Origin: Parietaria judaica
Taxonomy: Eukaryota > Streptophyta > Magnoliopsida > Rosales > Urticaceae
Length of the DNA: 64,000 nt
Direction of reading: 5' to 3'
Assembly (NCBI GenBank): GCA_954871525.1
Contig: OX940865.1
Coordinates: forward strand, 25,218,420-25,282,419
Made by a program: the position numbers and the translations under genes. The stretch's first letter is position 1, and each line of letters starts with the position of its first letter. This document shows positions 23,188 through 31,508 of the stretch, piece after piece. A model generated the notes under the pieces. The model did no database searches. It saw nothing but the letters and a program-made list of their open reading frames with translations, and was not told the origin of the DNA.

Positions 23188-23572
23188 TGTAATCATATGC
23201 TTTGAGATATTATCAAATATTAATTATAGTATTTTATGTCTTCTTTTTGTTTGGCATTGACTCGCCCTTTGATGATTTTAGTGTGACGGAATCAAGGCCT
23301 TGTCTATTTTGATGTAATCATACGCTTTGAGATATTATTAAATCTTAATTACAGTAGTTGATGTCTTTTTTTTTTCTTTATTAAATCTTAATTACAGTAG
23401 TTGATGTCTTTTTTTTTTCTTTCTCCGTCACCCCCCAATCTAATTCCTGGTTCCGTCCCTGGTCGAAGTTGACGTTGATTTTGATATCGACAAAGTAGAG
23501 CGCGATCCGGGTTTACGACCACAAATCTGGAAGTATTCGGCCGATAAGCGTGACGAAGTTCGCCGAGCTTAT

Positions 23573-25747
23573 ATGAAATGGGGTCCAAATCAGCCTATAC
23601 TCCGAGACTATCCAAAATCAAGGGAAAGGCAATTTCGAAGCTTTAAGCCATCTTTGTTCGGTCAGTTTCCATCTTGGTTGGAATATTCTAAAAGAAAAGA
23701 TGCTATATTTTGTCTACCATGTTTTTTATTTCATAAAGAAGATGGACCTTCTGGATCTGAAGCGTTCACTGAAGAGGGCTTTCGGACTTGGAATAAGATA
23801 GGGGGGAAGAATTGTTCACTTCGTGCGCATATTGGAAAAGATCATAATTCACTTCATAATATTGCTTTGAATCTTTGGTCAGATCTCATGAATCAGTCAG
23901 GTCATATTGCTAATAAGTTCTCGAATTTTAAATCAAAAGAAGTGCTTGATAATAGACTTCGTTTGAAAACTTCTATTGGAGCAACTAGGTGGCTTACGTT
24001 CCAGTCTTGTGCTTTGAGAGGTCGTGATGAGTCTACCACCTCAAGGAATCGTGGAAACTTTTTAGAATTGCTGAGATACTCGGCCGTTTTAAATCCTGAT
24101 GTCGAAGAAGTGTTATCGAATGCTCCAAGGAATGCAACGTATACATCACCGAAAATTCAGAAGCAAATACTACATGTCTTGGCAATGAAAGTGAAGAAGT
24201 ATATTCGGGAAGAAATTGGTACGGCGAAGTATTGTATCATTGTGGATGAAGCTCGAGATGAGTCTAAAAAGGAGCAAATGTCACTTGTATTGCGATTTGT
24301 TGACAAAAATGGCTGCATTCAAGAGCGTTTTTTTGGGTTGCTTCATGTCAAAGACACCGCATCATTGACTTTAAAAACTGGTATTTTCTCGATGCTCTCT
24401 CATTTTAATCTTGATATTCAGTTTATTCGAGGTCAAGGTTACGACGGTGCTAGCAACATGCGTGGAGAATGGAAAGGATTGCAAGCTTTGGTTTCAAAAG
24501 AATGTCCATATGCTTATTATGTTCATTGTTTTGCTCATCGTTTGCAATTAGCATTAGTTGCCGCTTCCAAAGAGGTTTATCATGTTAAAAAGTTCTTTGA
24601 CAAACTTTTAATCATCGTCAATATTGTCGGTGGATCGTGTAAGCGCTCTGACCAACTCAAAGATGCGCATTCTTCAAATGTTGCCTATTTACTTGATATC
24701 GAAGAGCTTGAAAGTGGAAAAGGTCTTAATCAGTCAAGTTCCTTGCAAAGACCCGGTGATACTCGTTGGACTTCACACTCTAAGTCTGTTAATAGTTTGA
24801 TCAAGATGTTTAGTGCAACATGTGAAGTTTTGTTGAGTATCACGAGAGATGGACAAACTGATTGCAAACGCGGTGAAGCTAAATCGGTTCACAAGACGAT
24901 GACTCGGTTTTACTTTGTCTTCATGATGCATCTGATGAAAGAGGTTTTAGATATTACCAGCTCCCTTTGTCTTCATTTGCAGTTTAAATCTCAAGATATT
25001 TTGAACGCTATGTTTCTTGTTTCATCTTCGAAGACTCTATTACAGAATCTTAGAGACGACGGATTCGATAATTTAGTGGAAAAAGTGAGATCTTTTTGTG
25101 GACGAGTCAATATAGAAGTTCCCGATTTTAGTGTCTTGCATGATCAAAAAAGAGGAATGGCTTCACGTAAAATAACAGTTGGGGATTATTATAGATGTGA
25201 TATTTTCTACACAGTGATCGACTCTCAAATGGGAGAACTCGACAATCGGTTCGATGATGACACAATACAGATGATTTTACTTTGTTCGGCTTTGGATCCT
25301 AAAGAGATGCGAACATCATTCAGAAAGGATGATATCATCAAATTAGTTCAGAAATTTTATCCAAAAGACTTTGAAGAAGATGAAATGGAATTATTGGACT
25401 TCGAACTGCTTCATTTTGATTCACTTCGACGACTTCCGGATTTTTTATCTTTGACAAAAATTTCAGATTTAATGGAATGGTTGGTGAAAACAAGAAATTC
25501 AGAACTCTTCCCTTTGCTTTGTAGATTGATAGCTCTGATTCTCACTCTTCCGGTCTCGACTGCCACTACCGAGCGTTCTTTTTCAAGAATGAGTATAGTC
25601 AAGAGCCCACTTCGCAACAAGATGGAAGACGAGTATTTGTCGGATTATTTACTCGTTAATATTGAGAGGGAGATTGCTGAAATGTTTAGCATTGACTCGA
25701 TCATTGATGATTTTCGTGATATGGAATCAAGGCGTTGTCTATTTTGA
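23573..25747 (+). CDS. hAT transposase main exon, E2 copy
   Basis: Third identical 724-codon copy, open upstream to 23462. Its matching start exon is at 15462-15571, separated by E3. The identity to the two previous copies over the full 2,560-bp unit means that this layer arose very recently, was homogenised by copying, or has been duplicated in assembly. Confidence 0.88.
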   Translation: MKWGPNQPILRDYPKSRERQFRSFKPSLFGQFPSWLEYSKRKDAIFCLPCFLFHKEDGPSGSEAFTEEGFRTWNKIGGKNCSLRAHIGKDHNSLHNIALNLWSDLMNQSGHIANKFSNFKSKEVLDNRLRLKTSIGATRWLTFQSCALRGRDESTTSRNRGNFLELLRYSAVLNPDVEEVLSNAPRNATYTSPKIQKQILHVLAMKVKKYIREEIGTAKYCIIVDEARDESKKEQMSLVLRFVDKNGCIQERFFGLLHVKDTASLTLKTGIFSMLSHFNLDIQFIRGQGYDGASNMRGEWKGLQALVSKECPYAYYVHCFAHRLQLALVAASKEVYHVKKFFDKLLIIVNIVGGSCKRSDQLKDAHSSNVAYLLDIEELESGKGLNQSSSLQRPGDTRWTSHSKSVNSLIKMFSATCEVLLSITRDGQTDCKRGEAKSVHKTMTRFYFVFMMHLMKEVLDITSSLCLHLQFKSQDILNAMFLVSSSKTLLQNLRDDGFDNLVEKVRSFCGRVNIEVPDFSVLHDQKRGMASRKITVGDYYRCDIFYTVIDSQMGELDNRFDDDTIQMILLCSALDPKEMRTSFRKDDIIKLVQKFYPKDFEEDEMELLDFELLHFDSLRRLPDFLSLTKISDLMEWLVKTRNSELFPLLCRLIALILTLPVSTATTERSFSRMSIVKSPLRNKMEDEYLSDYLLVNIEREIAEMFSIDSIIDDFRDMESRRCLF

Positions 25748-26132
25748 TGTAATCATATGCTTTGAGATATTATCAAATATTAATTATAGTATTTTATGTC
25801 TTCTTTTTGTTTGGCATTGACTCGCCCTTTGATGATTTTAGTGTGACGGAATCAAGGCCTTGTCTATTTTGATGTAATCATACGCTTTGAGATATTATTA
25901 AATCTTAATTACAGTAGTTGATGTCTTTTTTTTTTCTTTATTAAATCTTAATTACAGTAGTTGATGTCTTTTTTTTTTCTTTCTCCGTCACCCCCCAATC
26001 TAATTCCTGGTTCCGTCCCTGGTCGAAGTTGACGTTGATTTTGATATCGACAAAGTAGAGCGCGATCCGGGTTTACGACCACAAATCTGGAAGTATTCGG
26101 CCGATAAGCGTGACGAAGTTCGCCGAGCTTAT

Positions 26133-28307
26133 ATGAAATGGGGTCCAAATCAGCCTATACTCCGAGACTATCCAAAATCAAGGGAAAGGCAATTTCGAAG
26201 CTTTAAGCCATCTTTGTTCGGTCAGTTTCCATCTTGGTTGGAATATTCTAAAAGAAAAGATGCTATATTTTGTCTACCATGTTTTTTATTTCATAAAGAA
26301 GATGGACCTTCTGGATCTGAAGCGTTCACTGAAGAGGGCTTTCGGACTTGGAATAAGATAGGGGGGAAGAATTGTTCACTTCGTGCGCATATTGGAAAAG
26401 ATCATAATTCACTTCATAATATTGCTTTGAATCTTTGGTCAGATCTCATGAATCAGTCAGGTCATATTGCTAATAAGTTCTCGAATTTTAAATCAAAAGA
26501 AGTGCTTGATAATAGACTTCGTTTGAAAACTTCTATTGGAGCAACTAGGTGGCTTACGTTCCAGTCTTGTGCTTTGAGAGGTCGTGATGAGTCTACCACC
26601 TCAAGGAATCGTGGAAACTTTTTAGAATTGCTGAGATACTCGGCCGTTTTAAATCCTGATGTCGAAGAAGTGTTATCGAATGCTCCAAGGAATGCAACGT
26701 ATACATCACCGAAAATTCAGAAGCAAATACTACATGTCTTGGCAATGAAAGTGAAGAAGTATATTCGGGAAGAAATTGGTACGGCGAAGTATTGTATCAT
26801 TGTGGATGAAGCTCGAGATGAGTCTAAAAAGGAGCAAATGTCACTTGTATTGCGATTTGTTGACAAAAATGGCTGCATTCAAGAGCGTTTTTTTGGGTTG
26901 CTTCATGTCAAAGACACCGCATCATTGACTTTAAAAACTGGTATTTTCTCGATGCTCTCTCATTTTAATCTTGATATTCAGTTTATTCGAGGTCAAGGTT
27001 ACGACGGTGCTAGCAACATGCGTGGAGAATGGAAAGGATTGCAAGCTTTGGTTTCAAAAGAATGTCCATATGCTTATTATGTTCATTGTTTTGCTCATCG
27101 TTTGCAATTAGCATTAGTTGCCGCTTCCAAAGAGGTTTATCATGTTAAAAAGTTCTTTGACAAACTTTTAATCATCGTCAATATTGTCGGTGGATCGTGT
27201 AAGCGCTCTGACCAACTCAAAGATGCGCATTCTTCAAATGTTGCCTATTTACTTGATATCGAAGAGCTTGAAAGTGGAAAAGGTCTTAATCAGTCAAGTT
27301 CCTTGCAAAGACCCGGTGATACTCGTTGGACTTCACACTCTAAGTCTGTTAATAGTTTGATCAAGATGTTTAGTGCAACATGTGAAGTTTTGTTGAGTAT
27401 CACGAGAGATGGACAAACTGATTGCAAACGCGGTGAAGCTAAATCGGTTCACAAGACGATGACTCGGTTTTACTTTGTCTTCATGATGCATCTGATGAAA
27501 GAGGTTTTAGATATTACCAGCTCCCTTTGTCTTCATTTGCAGTTTAAATCTCAAGATATTTTGAACGCTATGTTTCTTGTTTCATCTTCGAAGACTCTAT
27601 TACAGAATCTTAGAGACGACGGATTCGATAATTTAGTGGAAAAAGTGAGATCTTTTTGTGGACGAGTCAATATAGAAGTTCCCGATTTTAGTGTCTTGCA
27701 TGATCAAAAAAGAGGAATGGCTTCACGTAAAATAACAGTTGGGGATTATTATAGATGTGATATTTTCTACACAGTGATCGACTCTCAAATGGGAGAACTC
27801 GACAATCGGTTCGATGATGACACAATACAGATGATTTTACTTTGTTCGGCTTTGGATCCTAAAGAGATGCGAACATCATTCAGAAAGGATGATATCATCA
27901 AATTAGTTCAGAAATTTTATCCAAAAGACTTTGAAGAAGATGAAATGGAATTATTGGACTTCGAACTGCTTCATTTTGATTCACTTCGACCACTTCCGGA
28001 TTTTTTATCTTTGACAAAAATTTCAGATTTAATGGAATGGTTGGTGAAAACAAGAAATTCAGAACTATTCCCTTTGCTTTGTAGATTGATAGCTCTGATT
28101 CTCACTCTTCCGGTCTCGACTGCCACTACCGAGCGTTCTTTTTCAAGAATGAGTATAGTCAAGAGCCCACTTCGCAACAAGATGGAAGATGAGTATTTGT
28201 CGGATTATTTACTCGTTAATATTGAGAGGGAGATTGCTGAAATGTTTAGCATTGACTCGATCATTGATGATTTTCGTGATATGGAATCAAGGCGTTGTCT
28301 ATTTTGA
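26133..28307 (+). CDS. hAT transposase main exon, E1 copy (one amino-acid change)
   Basis: The outermost copy differs from the other three by Arg620Pro (27991 G to C, in the SLRPLPDF segment near the dimerisation region) and by two silent changes (28067, 28190). The catalytic motifs are unchanged. The frame is open upstream to 26022. Its start exon is 14540-14649, more than 11 kb away across E2. Whether Pro620 harms the protein cannot be judged from sequence alone. Confidence 0.88.
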   Translation: MKWGPNQPILRDYPKSRERQFRSFKPSLFGQFPSWLEYSKRKDAIFCLPCFLFHKEDGPSGSEAFTEEGFRTWNKIGGKNCSLRAHIGKDHNSLHNIALNLWSDLMNQSGHIANKFSNFKSKEVLDNRLRLKTSIGATRWLTFQSCALRGRDESTTSRNRGNFLELLRYSAVLNPDVEEVLSNAPRNATYTSPKIQKQILHVLAMKVKKYIREEIGTAKYCIIVDEARDESKKEQMSLVLRFVDKNGCIQERFFGLLHVKDTASLTLKTGIFSMLSHFNLDIQFIRGQGYDGASNMRGEWKGLQALVSKECPYAYYVHCFAHRLQLALVAASKEVYHVKKFFDKLLIIVNIVGGSCKRSDQLKDAHSSNVAYLLDIEELESGKGLNQSSSLQRPGDTRWTSHSKSVNSLIKMFSATCEVLLSITRDGQTDCKRGEAKSVHKTMTRFYFVFMMHLMKEVLDITSSLCLHLQFKSQDILNAMFLVSSSKTLLQNLRDDGFDNLVEKVRSFCGRVNIEVPDFSVLHDQKRGMASRKITVGDYYRCDIFYTVIDSQMGELDNRFDDDTIQMILLCSALDPKEMRTSFRKDDIIKLVQKFYPKDFEEDEMELLDFELLHFDSLRPLPDFLSLTKISDLMEWLVKTRNSELFPLLCRLIALILTLPVSTATTERSFSRMSIVKSPLRNKMEDEYLSDYLLVNIEREIAEMFSIDSIIDDFRDMESRRCLF

Positions 28308-28582
28308 TGTAATCATATGCTTTGAGATATTATCAAATATTAATTATAGTATTTTATGTCTTCTTTTTGTTTGGCATTGACTCGCCCTTTGATGATTTTA
28401 GTGTGACGGAATCAAGGCCTTGTCTATTTTGATGTAATCATACGCTTTGAGATATTATTAAATCTTAATTACAGTAGTTGATGTCTTTTTTTTTTCTTTA
28501 TTAAATCTTAATTACAGTAGTTGATGTCTTTTTTTTTTTCTTTCTCCGTCACCCCCCAATCTAATTCCTGGTTCCGTCCCTG

Positions 28583-28590
28583 GCTGTATC
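28583..28590. repeat. Right 8-bp target-site duplication of E1
   Basis: GCTGTATC follows the terminal CCCTG directly and matches 13718-13725 exactly. Confidence 0.95.
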
Positions 28591-29646
28591 TACCATATGC
28601 TTTATATGGTAACGACATGGCTTTAGTGCGTTGGTACATTTTCACACTATTTCCCAATTATAGGTTCATTTTTTGTTGTTGTAATGTGACTAATGTCATA
28701 ACTTTTGAAAATAAATTCACATAGTTTTATGATCATCACTAGATTAGATTTTGGATGTCACTCTACTTATTTCTGTGTAGAAATATTATTATATTCTGTA
28801 ATCACATTTATATCTTAAATTTCTATCCCCTTTTTAGGCTTAAAATCGTTTATTAGTCCTCATTCTCCTCGAATTCTAAAATTATCAATATGTAATGTTC
28901 TCTTCCAGAATCCAAGGATTATTATAAAATAGACAATCTTATAAGATTTTTGGTACTGGTAAAAATCAACTATCGGGGTAATTTCGAGAAGTATTGCCAA
29001 TATTGTTATCATTCCGAGTTTAATTGCCCGTATAAGTGAAATACAAGTTCTTATCCTCCGGTAGATATTCGAACCATATTATTAGAACCAACCGCCCTCC
29101 CAATTACTAAAAACTTGCATGGATAGATGAGATTTGCCCGCTCAATTTTACCTGTGGAGCGTACAACAAGCGCTCGGGTCCATCCCGGGCGCGGATTGCC
29201 CATACCAAAAAAAAAAACGTTTTCGTCCCGCATAGAGCACTATTTAGTTACCGCTTGTCAATCCAGCTGTATAAAATAATAAATATTTTACTTTTACCTA
29301 ATTTAAAATTTTAATTTTTTTACTTTTTTAGCGTAAGGAAGTGGTTAAAGAAAAAGAGTGTAAGAAGAAATACAGAGTCGAGTCGAGTAATATCTGGAGA
29401 GAGACGAGACAGCGAAAAGCTTACACGACAAAACATCGAGAGAGTCTGTGGGAAGAAAACGATAAAGCGACAAAACCATAAGCAAATCTCAAAGGGCATC
29501 ATCAGCTAAAACAAAAACAAAAACATTAACATAAGTTGATTACAGGCAGAGCTACGAAACTCGCTCTACTTTCCAAGCTATTATGAATTTATGAGTTTCC
29601 ACTTCAACTTTCAAATTTGAAACCGAACACAGAGGAGAGAGAGAGA
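28591..29646. other. Intergenic DNA and upstream region of the coiled-coil gene
   Basis: No gene is seen up to the start codon at 29647. A GC-rich patch lies at 29080-29200. The last 300 bases are purine-rich (GAGA-type words at 29330-29470 and 29630-29665), as in many plant leaders. Confidence 0.5.
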
Positions 29647-31508
29647 ATGGGAGAGGAGAGAGAAGCGAAGGGGTCAACGGCGAGAAAGCTGAAACGCGGC
29701 GTTTTGGTGGCGAAGCGAGGACGGACCTGCACGACTCCTCCGCCCAAGTGGCGGCTCGAGGAGAGCGACAAGCCCTCGCCGGAGTTCCTCACCTGCGCCA
29801 CGTCATCGCCGGCGGTTTCCGCGAGGAAGCTCTGTGCCCACCTGTGGGAGAGCGAGTCCCTCACAAACCCAGGTGCCAAAATGACCAAAAGGGCCCTCGG
29901 GGCTCGCCGGAGACCGCGGAGGAGCGAGGGGCTTGATGGGGTTTCGAGGAATTTGGCCGATCAGGTGAGCTTTTTGTATAAAGATGGTTCCTTTGTTTTT
30001 GTGGCCCTACTCTCCATTTGTTTTCTCTTCTTCTTCTTCTTCATAAATAATGTGCAAATGATGATCTAACTTTGTATTTATGAAGGAAATAGTTGATTGA
30101 GTGTTGTGTTAAATGTGAAGTATGGTCTTTTCTCTGATGATATTGACTTTGTATTGATTGTGTTTCAGCCAGAAATTGCAGGCACTTTCGATAGGGCCGC
30201 TTCGGCCTCTCTGAAACAGTGTCGTCGATACTCCGAAAAGAACGATGGTTTCCCGCTACAGCCCGTTTCTTCCGCAAGATGCGGCAGTTCTTCGTCAGAG
30301 GTGAGTTCGGATTAATCGGAAAGTTGAAATAAATGAAATTTGGTGACCGGAACAGCTAAATGTGTTTGCAGGTAGCGCCTTGTAAAGCGTTCACTCCGAG
30401 TAGCTCAGTCGATTTGAAGCTCGGATCGAGCTGTGGCCGGAAACCGCCGACGAAGTGGATCAAGGTGCTCAATCGGATATGGAGACTCGAGGAGCAGAAT
30501 TCGATGAACGTGTCGTTGGTGACAACGCTTAAGACAGAAGTTGATCACGCTCGGGGAAGAATCAAAGAGCTGTTGCTCGAGAAGGAATCGGAGAGGCGAG
30601 ATGTGGACGAGCTGGTAAAACAGAATGTGGATCGCAAGCTATTTACCCAGAGGCTGAGAGCTGCGATCAAATCAGCGCGGGACGAGCTGGAAGAGGAGAG
30701 GAAGCTGAGGAAACGCTCTGATTCTCTTCACCAGAAGCTAGCCCGAGAGTTTTCGAAGCTGAAATTGTCTTCTGAAAGCAGTCTGAAAGAGCTCCAGCGC
30801 GAGAGAAAGGTGCGGGTATTGCTGGAGAATCTGTGCGACGAATTCGCCAAGGGAATAAGCGAAAACGAGCGAGAAGTGAGGAAGCTTCACCATAAGCACG
30901 GTGGAGCCGATCAGCACGAACGGTTGATTCTTCACATCTCTGAAGCCTGGCTCGACGAGCGGATGCAAATGAAGGATTCCGAAACGGAGCACGGCATCAC
31001 AGAGAAGATCAGTGTAGTGGATAAGTTAGGGTTTGACATTGCAACCTTTCTCCAATCCAAGCAAGCGACTGAACCCAAGTCACAACGGTTTTCTCTCGAG
31101 TCTTTTGCGTTGAACGAGGCCGGAAGCGCTCCTCGGAATCTGGCGGGAGAAGATTCCTCCGAGTGCAATTCTCGCCGCTTAGAAGTGGTTAAGCAAAAGG
31201 CTAGATCACAAGCACTGATAAAAGCCGAGACGATGGACGAAGGAGCAGAAGATCTCAAATCCGAAGCACGGATCAAGTCGGATAACAAACCCGAAGGTTT
31301 CTGCAGAGAAGACTCTAGTATTAGTAAGTCTTTGGGCAATGCTAGTCCGGTAAGAGCGTGGAAGTTGAAATTAGCAACACCAGATTTCGATGAGTCCGAG
31401 GCTTCTTCGAGGTGGCCTCGGGAACTCGACGAGAACTCGTTAATGGCGCAACTAATCGAGGCCCGATTAGAAAAACGGAGGCGGTCTCAGGCAAGATCCT
31501 CCATTTAG
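29647..31508 (+). CDS. Coiled-coil protein, At2g46250/At5g41620 (myosin heavy chain-like) family
   Basis: Three exons: 29647-29964, 30169-30300 and 30372-31508. All introns are GT-AG and phase 0, giving 528 aa. The N-terminus is basic and ends in conserved plant-family segments (TCTTPPPKWRLE, SARKLCAHLWE). The third exon opens with PPTKWIKVLNRIWRLEEQ and runs into a charged alpha-helical coiled coil at about residues 185-335. The tail is low in order and ends RRRSQARSSI. Relatives include uncharacterised Arabidopsis proteins and, more distantly, the trichome-branching coiled-coil protein BLT. The biochemical role is unknown. ATG 29647 is chosen because the frame extends upstream only through a TTG. 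The gene appears intact. Confidence 0.85.

Larger units (their letters stand above)
15572..23461 (+). mobile_element. Nested hAT element E3
   Basis: Begins CAGGGACGGA at 15572 and ends CCCTG at 23461, flanked by GTCGAAGT at 15564-15571 and 23462-23469. Its own parts are 15572-16493 and 20910-23461, and it is interrupted by E4. Confidence 0.9.
14650..26021 (+). mobile_element. Nested hAT element E2
   Basis: Begins CAGGGACGGA at 14650 and ends CCCTG at 26021. The duplication GTCGAAGT flanks it at 14642-14649 and 26022-26029, inside the first coding exon of E1. Its own 5' part is 14650-15571 and its own 3' part is 23470-26021; E3 sits between them. Confidence 0.9.
13726..28582 (+). mobile_element. 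Outer hAT element E1, a composite of five concentric hAT copies
   Basis: Ends CAGGGATGGA (5') and TCCGTCCCTG (3') are inverted repeats of the hAT type, and an 8-bp target duplication GCTGTATC flanks them. Stripped of its nested content, E1 would be about 3.5 kb: a 924-bp 5' portion (13726-14649, with leader exons and the start exon) and a 3' portion (26030-28582, with the main transposase exon and 3' end). It is interrupted at GTCGAAGT (14642-14649, repeated at 26022-26029) by E2. E1 differs from the inner copies by two substitutions (13731, 13860) in the 5' half and three (27991, 28067, 28190) in the 3' half, plus homopolymer length changes, so it is probably the oldest layer. Confidence 0.93.
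18342..28582 (+). repeat. Array of four hAT 3' units, period 2,560 bp
   Basis: Units start with GTCGAAGT at 18342, 20902, 23462 and 26022 and each ends CCGTCCCTG. The first three are 2,560 bp and encode identical 724-residue products. The last is one base longer in a T-run and has three substitutions. Each has the large transposase exon, a 3' UTR containing a partial duplication of the coding end, and the 3' terminal repeat. Confidence 0.93.

Noticed and set aside
13726..28582. Two independent tandem arrays (922 bp and 2,560 bp), such as satellites or a CRISPR-like array
   Set aside because: Every unit boundary coincides with a hAT terminus and an 8-bp direct repeat, and the two arrays are the two halves of one element. 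Independent tandem growth does not explain equal numbers of ends or the shared divergence of the outer halves. A CRISPR array does not fit unit size or organism.
29617..29646. Upstream start of the coiled-coil gene
   Set aside because: It begins with TTG; the first ATG in frame is 29647.
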